A DNA stretch of 64,000 bases, from the NCBI RefSeq assembly GCF_030055435.1, contig NZ_JASFYG010000004.1:157487-221486 (forward strand), read 5' to 3'. The translations under genes were made by a program, and so were the position numbers. Under the pieces are notes generated by a model. That model saw only the letters and a list, made by a program, of their open reading frames with translations, did not search any database and was not told the origin of the DNA. This document shows, one piece after another, positions 34,227-43,628 of this stretch (the first letter of the stretch is position 1; the number at the start of each line of letters is the position of its first letter). The DNA comes from Methanothermobacter sp. Lineage in GTDB: Archaea > Methanobacteriota > Methanobacteria > Methanobacteriales > Methanothermobacteraceae.

Positions 34227-37200
34227 TTAATTTCTTCCCTGATAGAAGTATCCTGCTCCAAGGAGGCATACAATTCCTATGATACCAGCAAGAGCATAGA
34301 GCGGTGTCTGGGTGCTTGCTGAACCGCTCTGACTTGAAGCAGCAACCTCATAGGCCTTACCTGACTCACCGGCAGGTTCTGACTGTGAAACCTCACTGGC
34401 CTCAGATGACTCACCAGAACTGGCAGTCACACTGGGTGCGGAACCTGATCTTCCACCTACTGAACCTGATGACGGTGCACCGGTCTCTCCGGCGCCATTG
34501 CCATCGCTATCTGTTCCTGTGGAGATATCAGACCCCGTATCAGATCCAGGCACATCAATGGATTTGCCTGTGGCTGCGGCCATTGCACTTGCAAACTTCC
34601 TCAGGGCAGCCTGGTTAAGGGAGGAGAGCTTCACAACCCACTCATTGAAGACGATGTTGGCACAGGTATGGTGACAGCAGACAACACCATACTCATTGAC
34701 CGCCGAGATATACTCATCTGCAAGCCTCTGAAGCGTTGCTGAATCAGCCCTCCACAGGCCCCTCCTGCTGGCCTCAAGAAGCCATGCCACGGTGGAAGCA
34801 TACGAGTAGGGCTGAACACTCCTGAACCTGTCCCTCACAGAGGAATCAAGGACATAGGTCTCAGCGACCCTCTGCCACATCCAGTCCTGTACAAGTTCAG
34901 GTGTAACTGCGCTCCACCCGAAGAGGTGTCCTATCTCCTTTGAGATCTGATGCCCCCCTGAGAATCCCTGGCTGAGCATTCCCTCAATCCATTTGGGGTT
35001 GTAGGTCCTTGTCCTCAGTTCAGCTGCAAGAAAATCTGAGAGTGTCTCAATCCTCGGGGTGAACCTTGTGTTGGCAATGTAGGATGCAACATTCTTACCT
35101 GACATTGCCCTTGCAGCCATTGTGAGCCCTCCAAGGTACTGGTAGACATCATCGTTGTCCAGGACCCCGTAAACACTGTCCCTCACCTGCACGGTTGCAT
35201 CTAGATTTGATAGCTGCTTCATGAAGACATCCTTTGCATCAATGGCGTATAAGTCCTTTCCATAGATGAATCCCATGTGGTTAAGGTAGGTTTCAACGAG
35301 CTGTGACTGGTTGTTCCACTTGGCAGTGGACTCCACAACAGCAGGTATCCCTGTACCGTAACTTCCAGGTGCGCTGCCGAATATCCTTGCCCCTGCAAGT
35401 GTATCTGCCATTGGCAGGCCCCTGGCGGTGTAATTTGTGAGATCCTGAAGGTAGTGTTTTCTGAGATAGTTCTGGTTCACCGGTTCATCCAGTTTCATCA
35501 CAAGCCTTATTGCCTCGTCCATCCTGTCTATACTGTAGGCAAAGGTATCCCTAAAGAGCCCGCTGATGGTTACAATGACATCGATCCTTGGCCTTCCCAG
35601 GGTTGCAAGGGGGGTCACGTTGATCCCTGTGAACCTTCCTGACTTATCCCATACCGGCTCAGCACCTATCAGTCTCAGCACCATGGCTATTGTCTGTCCA
35701 TTGGTCCTCATGGTTTCAATGGCCCAGAGAACAACCCCAACGGTTTCAGGGTACCTGCCATTCTTTGCAAGGTAGTCTGCTATGAGATCATCGGCCATCT
35801 TCTTACCGATCTCCCATGCAGCCCTATCCGGTGCCAGTCTGGGGTCAAAGGAGTAGGAGTTCTTACCTGTCGGCAGTAGATCAGGTATCCTGATGGGGTC
35901 GGCGCCTCTTCCCGGCTCAACGAATCTGCCCTCAAGGGCCCTCAGGAGATTGCTGATCTCACAGTCACTGGCCAGCTTCTCCCTTATGGCGTTCCTGAAC
36001 TCTGTGGTGTTACGTGTCGCCGGGTCAAAGCTCACAATGGCCTCAACCATTGCATCAAGTAGCTGACCGCTCAGTGGTTCTCCGAATACATGCAGACCGT
36101 AGGGTATCAGTGTTGCTGAAAGTTCATCGAGTCTGTGTTCAATCCTGTCAAGGGCCTCCTCAAAGGATGCGTTGAGGTCAAGGTTCAGTTCCCTGTGAAG
36201 GTCCAGTTTCACCGTGAGGTTCTTTATCTCCTCTGCAATTATCAGTTTACGCTGGGGATCCTCTGATGAGTGGTAGCTGTTGATCTTGTGCTGGAGTTCA
36301 GCCAGGTCACCGTAGAGTTCACCCACAACCATGGGTGGAATGTTGTGGTTGATGAGCACCGCATATCCCCGCCTCTTGGCCTGTGTTCCTTCACCGGGGT
36401 TGTTGACGATGTAGGGATAGATGTGGGGAAGATCACCTATCATGACGTCTGGCCAGTCAAGTGAGGAGAGTCCAACGGATTTTCCTGGCAGCCACTCAAG
36501 GGTTCCGTGTGTTCCGAGGTGTATAACTGCATTGAAGTTCTTCTGAAGCCAGAGGTAGAATGCCAGGTACTGGTGGTGGGGTGGGAGCGTGGTTGAGTGT
36601 ATGAGGTCAGCTGCGTCCTCTCCAAAACCGCGCATTGGCTGTGGTCCAAGGAATACGTTTCCAAGCATCACGCCGGGTATCACGATGCTGCCATTGTATA
36701 CCATCACGTTCCCTGGTGCTGGCCCCCAGGTTGCTGTTATGTTGTTCCTGAGGGCTTCAGGAAGGAGGCTGAACCATGCCAGGTATTCTGATACTGGTAT
36801 GGTCACTGCACCTGCCTTCACAACCTTTGCAAGTTCCCCTGGGGCCCATGACCCCACATTGAGGCCCGGTCCAAGGAGTATGCTGATTACCTCTGCAGTT
36901 GACTTTTCATCCACCGTGTAGCCCGCTGCCTTCATGGCCCTCAGTATCGTGCTTATGCTCTCTGGTACGTTGAGGTAGCTGGCACTTATGCCATCCTTAC
37001 CACCGCCTATGTTGTAGTAGATGAGGGCTATCTTCTTCTCTGAGTTTGAAAGTTCCCTCAGTTTCACCCAGTTGATCATTCTCTCTGTGAGCCTCTCTAT
37101 CCTGTCGGGTATGGGTACGTAGTATGTGTATCTCAGGCCTGTCTGAGGGTCAACCATCTCTACGCCGCCACCGATCATGATTGGCTCTATTCTCCCATCA

Positions 37201-38234
37201 ATCTCTGGCAGGGCTATCTGCCAGTAGACCTCGGATGAGAGTCCTGATATGCTCTCGTTCCATGTTTTGAGGTTTGACGCATATACCGCTGAAAGTGCGG
37301 GCACATCAAGTTCCCTCAGTATGCTGGTGGAGTTCACCGGATCCCCGTTGTAGAGGTTGAAACCCATACATGTTATGAGGCCGCTTATTCTCGGTGTCCT
37401 GTTGCCATCCAGGAAGAACTTCTCTATGACATTCCTCTTTGTTGGTGTGTCCGCTGCAAACCCGAGTATCACATTGTAGCCCTTGCGCTCGAGGCTATCA
37501 ACTATCGCCGTGTGCATCCTCATGTCGCTTCCACGGTAGTAGGTGTCAAAGGTCAGGATACCTATCCATGGTTTTCCCGGCTTGTAGTGTCCGCTCTGCA
37601 CATACCAGGAATAGTACTGGTCCCAGCTGGTGAACTGCTGTGCTGAGTCAGGATGGTAGACAAAGGACTTTATGGCTGGAATTGCTGTGAGGTTCTCCCC
37701 TGTTCTGAGCTTCATCCCCACATCCCTCAGAAGGAGAAGCATCATCCTCCTGAAATTTTCAGGGCCCCCCTGGTCCCATATATTCTTAACAGTTGCATTG
37801 TCCTCGCCTATCTGGGGATAGCTCTTGAAGGTGTTCCCTGTTCCTATGGCTATGATCCTTCTTGCTGATGTGACGTTGAGGATCTGGTTGACCTTTGCAA
37901 CCGTGTTTGGACTGCTTATCATCTGTATAAGTATCACGTCGGCCCTTCTGCCAGCCTCAATGGCTGCTGCATCGATCTGCGGGTCGTTTCTCAGGAGTTC
38001 ATCATTGGTGAACATTGAGAGGTTGAATCTGTAGCCGTTCTGGCCTGCCAGTTTATACCCCTCCACTATCGCCTTTGTACTGGATGTTGACCCGGTCAGT
38101 ATCAGAAGGTTGTAGTGGGATGAGTTCTCTGCAATAACGTCCCCAGTGGTGTTGCTGCTGTTATCCGATGCTGAAACACCTCCTGTAAACATGAGTGCAA
38201 TGATCAGAATTAATGGAATCACTGATCTTCTCAT
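34227..38234 (-). CDS. Exported, membrane-anchored CobN-like metal chelatase subunit
   Basis: A 1335-residue protein. Residues 1-22 form a signal peptide; a CobN/magnesium-chelatase H body follows, including the conserved NAVIHLGTHGTLEWLPGKS region and SLDWPDVMIGDLPHIYPY. The last ~120 residues are a Ser/Gly/Thr-rich stretch ending in a membrane segment (PLYALAGIIGIVCLLGAGYF), so the protein is outside the cell and anchored by its C-terminus. CobN normally inserts cobalt into corrin in the cytoplasm with CobS/CobT; an external form must act differently, perhaps in metal or tetrapyrrole capture. GGAGGTGAAAAG precedes the ATG. Located next to feoAB. Confidence 0.88.
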   Translation of the reverse strand: MRRSVIPLILIIALMFTGGVSASDNSSNTTGDVIAENSSHYNLLILTGSTSSTKAIVEGYKLAGQNGYRFNLSMFTNDELLRNDPQIDAAAIEAGRRADVILIQMISSPNTVAKVNQILNVTSARRIIAIGTGNTFKSYPQIGEDNATVKNIWDQGGPENFRRMMLLLLRDVGMKLRTGENLTAIPAIKSFVYHPDSAQQFTSWDQYYSWYVQSGHYKPGKPWIGILTFDTYYRGSDMRMHTAIVDSLERKGYNVILGFAADTPTKRNVIEKFFLDGNRTPRISGLITCMGFNLYNGDPVNSTSILRELDVPALSAVYASNLKTWNESISGLSSEVYWQIALPEIDGRIEPIMIGGGVEMVDPQTGLRYTYYVPIPDRIERLTERMINWVKLRELSNSEKKIALIYYNIGGGKDGISASYLNVPESISTILRAMKAAGYTVDEKSTAEVISILLGPGLNVGSWAPGELAKVVKAGAVTIPVSEYLAWFSLLPEALRNNITATWGPAPGNVMVYNGSIVIPGVMLGNVFLGPQPMRGFGEDAADLIHSTTLPPHHQYLAFYLWLQKNFNAVIHLGTHGTLEWLPGKSVGLSSLDWPDVMIGDLPHIYPYIVNNPGEGTQAKRRGYAVLINHNIPPMVVGELYGDLAELQHKINSYHSSEDPQRKLIIAEEIKNLTVKLDLHRELNLDLNASFEEALDRIEHRLDELSATLIPYGLHVFGEPLSGQLLDAMVEAIVSFDPATRNTTEFRNAIREKLASDCEISNLLRALEGRFVEPGRGADPIRIPDLLPTGKNSYSFDPRLAPDRAAWEIGKKMADDLIADYLAKNGRYPETVGVVLWAIETMRTNGQTIAMVLRLIGAEPVWDKSGRFTGINVTPLATLGRPRIDVIVTISGLFRDTFAYSIDRMDEAIRLVMKLDEPVNQNYLRKHYLQDLTNYTARGLPMADTLAGARIFGSAPGSYGTGIPAVVESTAKWNNQSQLVETYLNHMGFIYGKDLYAIDAKDVFMKQLSNLDATVQVRDSVYGVLDNDDVYQYLGGLTMAARAMSGKNVASYIANTRFTPRIETLSDFLAAELRTRTYNPKWIEGMLSQGFSGGHQISKEIGHLFGWSAVTPELVQDWMWQRVAETYVLDSSVRDRFRSVQPYSYASTVAWLLEASRRGLWRADSATLQRLADEYISAVNEYGVVCCHHTCANIVFNEWVVKLSSLNQAALRKFASAMAAATGKSIDVPGSDTGSDISTGTDSDGNGAGETGAPSSGSVGGRSGSAPSVTASSGESSEASEVSQSEPAGESGKAYEVAASSQSGSASTQTPLYALAGIIGIVCLLGAGYFYQGRN

Positions 38235-38471
38235 CTTTTCACCTCCATTTAATTTTATTTTAAATCAAATATTGTTGAATTAAGATTTATATAAAATTTG
38301 CTTTAATAATAATAAAGTATATTTTAATATACATCCATGAATTCAAATATATTGAATAACATATAGTCTTATGATACCCCCAAATCCATTGAGAGGTCAG
38401 ACACAGCTGACCGGAATGTTGTGGATTTATAGGGAGTTTCAATGAACTCATCAAACATCTGGGTGATGGAA
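38235..38471. promoter_or_regulatory. AT-rich divergent intergenic region
   Basis: Between the CobN-like gene (minus) and the ferredoxin-like gene (plus) lies about 237 bases, very AT-rich at 38255-38365 (stretches such as AATAAAGTATATTTTAATAT). It must hold the two promoters; no inverted repeat like the feoAB operators is seen. Confidence 0.4.
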
Positions 38472-38783
38472 ATGCCATGGTTTGCTGGATATCCACGTGA
38501 AAAAATAGAATGGTACCCCACAATAGACCTTGAAAAATGCGTAAAATGTGGTATGTGCATGAACTGTGGACAGAAGGTCTACAGATGGACAGAAGAAGGA
38601 CCTGTGGTTGCACATCCCTACAAGTGCGTTGTCGGTTGCAGCACCTGCGCAACCCTCTGCCAGGGAAACGCAATAACATTCCCTGATAGGGAAAAATTGA
38701 GGGATCTCTACAGAAAAGAAGGTATCTGGGCCAAGGTTAAAAAAGAACTGCTCAAAGAAGGTAAACTAAACCCTGAAGAGTGA
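38472..38783 (+). CDS. Ferredoxin-like 4Fe-4S protein
   Basis: About 103 residues with two Cys clusters: DLEKCVKCGMCMNCGQKVY and YKCVVGCSTCATLCQGNAI, the order of a bacterial-type ferredoxin with one or two clusters. MPWFAGYPREKIEWYP at the start is unusual for a plain ferredoxin. An ATG ten codons upstream is open too, but GGTGATGGA four bases ahead of the ATG at 38472 favours this start. The partner is unknown. Confidence 0.8.
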   Translation: MPWFAGYPREKIEWYPTIDLEKCVKCGMCMNCGQKVYRWTEEGPVVAHPYKCVVGCSTCATLCQGNAITFPDREKLRDLYRKEGIWAKVKKELLKEGKLNPEE

Positions 38784-38915
38784 TGGATTTCTTTTAAAGC
38801 TGGGTCACTGAAAAATCTAATGGGCTTACTGTCTTAAGGCAGTGAGATTGTGCATAAACCCTTCTCAGGTCATTGACCCAAAAAAATACACTGATGAACC
38901 AACATATCCTTATCC

Positions 38916-39065
38916 ATGACAAAAAAGATGGTCGGGGTAAGGTGCCAGTGCCATGAGCCCCCTGCCAGGGAGAGCGGCATGAGGACGGTTATGTGTCCCC
39001 GCTGTGGTAAGGTCTACAGGACCGATAAGGAAGACGATGTCTGCTTCAGCTGCCAGAGGCGCTGA
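38916..39065 (+). CDS. Small zinc-ribbon protein
   Basis: Forty-nine residues with three Cys pairs: RCQCHEPP, MCPRCGKVYR and DVCFSCQRR. The last two make a zinc ribbon. No ribosome site before ATG 38916; an alternative in-frame ATG is at 38928. Too short for ordinary gene finders, but the regular spacing of Cys, the basic residues and the open frame to TGA at 39063-39065 support a real gene. Function unknown; small zinc ribbons in archaea often bind RNA polymerase or ribosomes. Confidence 0.6.
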   Translation: MTKKMVGVRCQCHEPPARESGMRTVMCPRCGKVYRTDKEDDVCFSCQRR

Positions 39066-39099
39066 TCAGAACATCGGTCGGCAGCGTATAGCTCAGCTA

Positions 39100-40257
39100 T
39101 CAGAACATCATCAGGATACCACGCCCTGTACCCCAGATTATACTCACCGCTATGATGAGTATAACAAATATGGAGACATAGCTGACCGCCGGTTTAACAA
39201 TCCTCTCCGGTAACCTGTAGCGCAGGAGCTCCTCAAACATGAGGCCTCCATCAAGGGGCTTGGCAGGCAGAAGGTTCACAGTACCCACTGCGAAGTTCAG
39301 GAAGAATATCCAGAAGAAGAGCTCCTCCAGGTATGTGAGTGCAAATGGCAGGGTGCCTCCAAAGACAGATGCCACAGACTCCCTCACCTGCAGGTGGTTG
39401 CTGGTCCGGATACCCATGTAGGCCCTGCTTGAGTTGTTGGGGTTTCTGCCTGTCTTAAGCCTGAATGTCCCCTGATCAGTGTCTATTGTGATAACCTCGC
39501 CCACCCGTATCCTCTTAAGGGCCATTCCATATGTGGTGAGGTTTGTGGTTGGCATTCCATTTATGCTCTCAATAACGAGGCCCGGTTTGAGGACCTCACT
39601 TGCAGGACTTCCAGGGACCACACTATCTATCTGAACACCATCGGCCTGAAAGGCCGCGGGCATGGCATATGCTGAAATACCAAAGAAGAGTGCAAAGCAT
39701 ATACCCGCAAGTATGAGATTGGCCACTGACCCGGCGGCATATATCCTCAACTTTGAAATAGGGCTCACCTTCTTGATGTCATCCTCATCAGGTTCAACGA
39801 AAGCACCCGGAAGTATTGCCAGAAGAAGGAGGCCAATGGATTTTATGCGGACCCCCTCAACCCTTGCAAGTATCCCATGGGCGAATTCATGCACCACTAT
39901 TACCGTGGCAAGGCCCACTATACCGTAACCCAGAGGCACATAAACCGGTGACCCTGGTATGTCAACACCCGGCACGATGAGTGATGCCTGTGGAGTCACA
40001 AATATGTTCTGAAGGGACATCACCATAAGGTAGAGCATGTAAAACATGAAGAAGAACGCCACAGGGATGCCTGCATTCAGTATCCACCTCCAGAGTCCTG
40101 GGTGGCCTGACGCGATGCTGTCGATGAATCCCCTCATCCTCTTTGTTCTCCGCAGGAGGAGGGGTCCCTGTATCTCAATCTTGAACCTGTCCCTGAAAAG
40201 AACAGCGAGTGTCCATATCAGGATAAATGCGATGACGTAAAACCACAGTGCATTCAT
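39100..40257 (-). CDS. Site-2 protease family membrane metalloprotease with PDZ domain
   Basis: A 385-residue M50 peptidase. The metal motif HEFAH (in TVIVVHEFAHGILARV) and, near the C-terminus, a conserved LPAKPLDGGLMFEE (LDG motif) lie in hydrophobic segments. A PDZ-like domain is between (VDSVVPGSPASEVLKPG). It cuts substrates inside the membrane, likely in protein quality control or signalling. AGGTG precedes the ATG at 40257; a start four codons upstream has poor spacing. Confidence 0.92.
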   Translation of the reverse strand: MNALWFYVIAFILIWTLAVLFRDRFKIEIQGPLLLRRTKRMRGFIDSIASGHPGLWRWILNAGIPVAFFFMFYMLYLMVMSLQNIFVTPQASLIVPGVDIPGSPVYVPLGYGIVGLATVIVVHEFAHGILARVEGVRIKSIGLLLLAILPGAFVEPDEDDIKKVSPISKLRIYAAGSVANLILAGICFALFFGISAYAMPAAFQADGVQIDSVVPGSPASEVLKPGLVIESINGMPTTNLTTYGMALKRIRVGEVITIDTDQGTFRLKTGRNPNNSSRAYMGIRTSNHLQVRESVASVFGGTLPFALTYLEELFFWIFFLNFAVGTVNLLPAKPLDGGLMFEELLRYRLPERIVKPAVSYVSIFVILIIAVSIIWGTGRGILMMF

Positions 40258-40331
40258 ATTACATAACACCTGTTTTAATGGTTGTTGAAGCGCTCATATA
40301 AAAGCTACCATTCATATGTGCTGGGATGGTT

Positions 40332-41546
40332 TCAGAGTGTCATTGAATCAAAGAGGAGGACCTCACACTCCTCACCTTCAGCTATACCCTCAAGGTTCTC
40401 ATCTATTACTATGTAGGCATTTGACTCCACCATTGACCTTATTATACCCGAACCTCTGCTCTGGACAGGTTTAACTATTCCGTTGTCTGCACTTGCCCGT
40501 ACGTATTCCGTCCTGCCGGGTCCAGATGCAACCTTGCCAAGACACCGCCCCTTCACTGTCCTGTGACTGTAATCCAGGTGCTGCATCCTGAGAAGATAAT
40601 ACCTTGCAAGGACATCGAACTGCACCATGGCAGCGACAGGATACCCTGAAAGCATGAAAACAGGTTTACCTTCAACAATTCCAAACGCCACAGGTTTTCC
40701 TGGTCTAATTGCCACCCCATGGAATAGTACGTCGCCAAGGCTGTCCACAGCATCCACAACCACATCCCCACGGCTCACCGCTGTTCCGCCGGTTGTTATG
40801 ATCATATCATGTTCCTTCACTGCCCCTCTGATTTCATCCACTATGATATCCATGTCGTCGGGGGCGTGGATAACCTCTGCCTCTCCACCTGCACTCTCTA
40901 CAAGGGCCTTGAGGGTGTAGAGGTTTGAGTTGGGTATCTTGCCTGGTTCAAGGTCCGCTGAAGGTTCCATGAGTTCATTACCTGTTATTATCACCTTTAC
41001 CGAGGGCCTTTTATACACCCTCAGCTGGCTGTAACCGGCCGATGCCGCCATGGCAATTTCTGCAGGTCTTAGGAGGGTTCCTTTACTCAGAACTGTATCC
41101 CCTGCCCTGAAATCCTCGCCTGCCGGTGCCACGTTCTCTCCAGGAAATACCGGTCTTACAACACTGATCTCAGGTCCTGAACTGACAGTGTATTCCTCCA
41201 TGACAACAGCGTCCGCTCCGCTGGGTATGGGGGCTCCTGTTGCGATTTTAACAGCCTCCCCCCTACCCACATCCACATCAGATACATCCCCCGCCCCTAT
41301 GGAGTCGATGACAGTGAATCTTGATGGATTCTCAGGGGAGGAACCGAATGTGTCCTCGGCCCTAACCGCGTATCCATCCATCGCTGACCTGTCAAAGGGT
41401 GGGGAGTCAAATCTGGCTTTTAAATCCTCCGCAAGAACCCTTTTATGGGCATATAGCAGATCCAGGGTTTCAGTATCAGTTGATCTCTGATTCTCATCAA
41501 GAATCCTGAATGCATCCCTCACTGGTATGAGTTCTGATAGAAACAT
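40332..41546 (-). CDS. moeA: Molybdopterin molybdotransferase MoeA
   Basis: A 404-residue MoeA, inserting molybdenum or tungsten into molybdopterin for formylmethanofuran and formate dehydrogenases. DSPPFDRSAMDGYAVRAED (catalytic Asp), AGDTVLSKGTLLRPAEIAM, VKVIITGNEL and TTGGTAVSRGDVV are family signatures. GGTGATGGTCAC precedes the ATG. A stand-alone gene divergent from the ABC exporter genes. Confidence 0.95.
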   Translation of the reverse strand: MFLSELIPVRDAFRILDENQRSTDTETLDLLYAHKRVLAEDLKARFDSPPFDRSAMDGYAVRAEDTFGSSPENPSRFTVIDSIGAGDVSDVDVGRGEAVKIATGAPIPSGADAVVMEEYTVSSGPEISVVRPVFPGENVAPAGEDFRAGDTVLSKGTLLRPAEIAMAASAGYSQLRVYKRPSVKVIITGNELMEPSADLEPGKIPNSNLYTLKALVESAGGEAEVIHAPDDMDIIVDEIRGAVKEHDMIITTGGTAVSRGDVVVDAVDSLGDVLFHGVAIRPGKPVAFGIVEGKPVFMLSGYPVAAMVQFDVLARYYLLRMQHLDYSHRTVKGRCLGKVASGPGRTEYVRASADNGIVKPVQSRGSGIIRSMVESNAYIVIDENLEGIAEGEECEVLLFDSMTL

Positions 41547-41639
41547 GTGACCATCACCGCTTAAGTACTGTTTATACTATAATATATAAAAGGGATATAA
41601 ATTCCCGCTGGAAAAGAATCTTTGATTCGTGGAGGTTTC

Positions 41640-42545
41640 ATGATAGAGGTGGACTCTGTCTCTAAAAGCTTTGGAAGAATAAGGGCCCTTGATAACCTCA
41701 GCTTCAGTGTGAGGGAAGGGGAACTCATGGGCATAATCGGCCACAACGGTGCCGGTAAGACCACCGCAATACGGATAATAGCAGGGATACTGCACCCTGA
41801 CTCTGGAACGGTCCATGTGGGTGGCTATGATGTTACCAGGGACCCCCTCAGGGTTAAAGCAATGATAGGTTATCTTCCAGAGGAACCCAACCTCTATGAG
41901 CGTTTCAGGGCTGCGGATCTCCTGAGGTACTTCGGTGAACTCTATGGTGTCCCCGGCGATGTGCTGGATGATAGGATATACGAGTTACTTGAACTTGTGG
42001 GTATGAGTGAACGTGCAGAGGACCCCATAAACACATTCTCCAAGGGCATGCGGCAGAGGATCGGGATAGCAAGGGCCCTCATACATGACCCTCCAATCAT
42101 AATATTCGATGAGCCCACCATGGGCCTTGACCCGGCGACAGCATTCTCAATAAGGGAATTCATAAGGGAGCTGAAGGGCTCAAGGACCATGATACTCTGC
42201 ACCCACTACATGGAGGAGGCCGACTACCTCTGTGACAGGGTTGCCATAATAAACAGGGGTCATATACTCGACATTGGAACACCTGATGAACTCAAATCCA
42301 GGGTCCGGGGGGACCTGATACTTGAAGTTAAGGTCTCAGAGCCCTCACTGGTCAGCAGAGAATCTCTTATGAAGGTAAGTGGTGTTAAATCCATTGAAAT
42401 CGATGGTAAAATCATCAGGTTATCCCTTGGTAGCCGTGAATCCATAACAGAGGTTATAGAGAATATTCCTGGAACTGTCTTCAGTGTGAACACCCGGGAG
42501 GCAACACTGAACGACGTGTTCATACAGAGCCTGAAGGGGTCCTAG
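41640..42545 (+). CDS. ABC exporter ATPase
   Basis: A 301-residue ABC ATPase: Walker A GHNGAGKTTAIRIIAG, signature FSKGMRQRIGIARAL, Walker B IIIFDEPTMGLDP, and switch His in ILCTHYMEEADYL. It resembles the NatA/drug-resistance class with a C-terminal extension. GGAGGTTTC precedes the ATG at 41640; an upstream ATG has poor spacing. It ends directly before the first permease gene. Confidence 0.94.
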   Translation: MIEVDSVSKSFGRIRALDNLSFSVREGELMGIIGHNGAGKTTAIRIIAGILHPDSGTVHVGGYDVTRDPLRVKAMIGYLPEEPNLYERFRAADLLRYFGELYGVPGDVLDDRIYELLELVGMSERAEDPINTFSKGMRQRIGIARALIHDPPIIIFDEPTMGLDPATAFSIREFIRELKGSRTMILCTHYMEEADYLCDRVAIINRGHILDIGTPDELKSRVRGDLILEVKVSEPSLVSRESLMKVSGVKSIEIDGKIIRLSLGSRESITEVIENIPGTVFSVNTREATLNDVFIQSLKGS

Positions 42546-43628
42546 ATGAATCTCCTAACAGTTACAAAATGGGAACTCAGGGGAACATTCAGAAGCCGTA
42601 AATTCCTCTTCATATTCATATTCCAGATATTGGTACTTTCACTCACCATATTCATGTTCAGTGGCTTCATTGAGATGATTGGCGAGGGAAGCACATTCAC
42701 CCCCTCCCTCAGGGGTTTTGCAGAGCTCAGTGTCACCGACCCCGCAGGTATCATCTCCGGGCAGCTGAACCCCGACGTCCTCTATATACATGGGGGTGCA
42801 GAATCCAGGCTCGTGGTCGATAACTTCACCGGCATCCCCCTGAATGCAACACTCTACCTTGACTATTCTGATCCAAGAAGGACCGTTGTGAGGGACGAGG
42901 TGGAAGCCGCGGTTGAAAGGGCCTCCACCATTATAACCAGGGAACTCATTGAAACCCCGAAGCCGAGACCTGAGGTCCGTGAGGAGACAAGGGGTGAGGC
43001 CCTTCCACTTCAGCTTGTGAGACGGGTCATGGTTTCCATTCTCCTCTTTCTCCCGGTTTTCCTGTTCGGAAACCTCGTGGTGGACAGTATCGTGGGTGAA
43101 AAGGAGAGGAAAACAGGTGAAGCCCTTATTGCAATGCCCATAAGGCGTTCTGAGATAATCATCGGGAAGTGCCTCTCTGTTGCCGCGACGGTGGCTTTGC
43201 AGGTGGGTGTATGGTTGATCCTCATAATGGCGGCCGGTTTCCAGATAAGCAACCCGGCAGGTGCCTATCTAACCGTTGTGCTCTCATCAACACCCATCAT
43301 AGGGCTCACGGCACTCATATCGGTCTATGCAAAGAACTACCGTGAGGCAGGGATAGGTATAACCTTTGCCTACATAATCGCAGCAGCATACCTGATTGTG
43401 CCGGCCCTCGCCTACATGGCGGGTTCCTCAGGATCCCTCTCACCCATGACCCTCACAATAAAGTTGATATCAGGAGTTAACCTGAATGCAGCTGACCTCA
43501 TACCGCCCCTCTTCTCAATCCTCATACTCAACATCCTCTTCTATGGCCTTGCAGTCAGATTATTCAGCAGGGATGATGTGGTTTTTGGTCCAAGACCCGG
43601 TATTTTAAGGTTGATGGTGAGACCATGA
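42546..43628 (+). CDS. ABC-2 type permease
   Basis: A 360-residue membrane subunit with a first TM (about 19-38), a large extracytoplasmic loop with SVTDPAGIISGQLN, and five TM segments later, including the ABC-2 hallmark VVDSIVGEKERKTGEALIAMP. It starts immediately after the ATPase gene and shares an ATGA overlap with the second permease. Substrate is unknown; sodium, drug or lipid are all possible. Confidence 0.88.
   Translation: MNLLTVTKWELRGTFRSRKFLFIFIFQILVLSLTIFMFSGFIEMIGEGSTFTPSLRGFAELSVTDPAGIISGQLNPDVLYIHGGAESRLVVDNFTGIPLNATLYLDYSDPRRTVVRDEVEAAVERASTIITRELIETPKPRPEVREETRGEALPLQLVRRVMVSILLFLPVFLFGNLVVDSIVGEKERKTGEALIAMPIRRSEIIIGKCLSVAATVALQVGVWLILIMAAGFQISNPAGAYLTVVLSSTPIIGLTALISVYAKNYREAGIGITFAYIIAAAYLIVPALAYMAGSSGSLSPMTLTIKLISGVNLNAADLIPPLFSILILNILFYGLAVRLFSRDDVVFGPRPGILRLMVRP

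Noticed and set aside
34304-34618. Open frame of about 104 codons opposite the CobN-like tail
   Set aside because: It arises from the Ser/Gly-rich repeats of the opposite strand; no ribosome site, composition unlike a protein.
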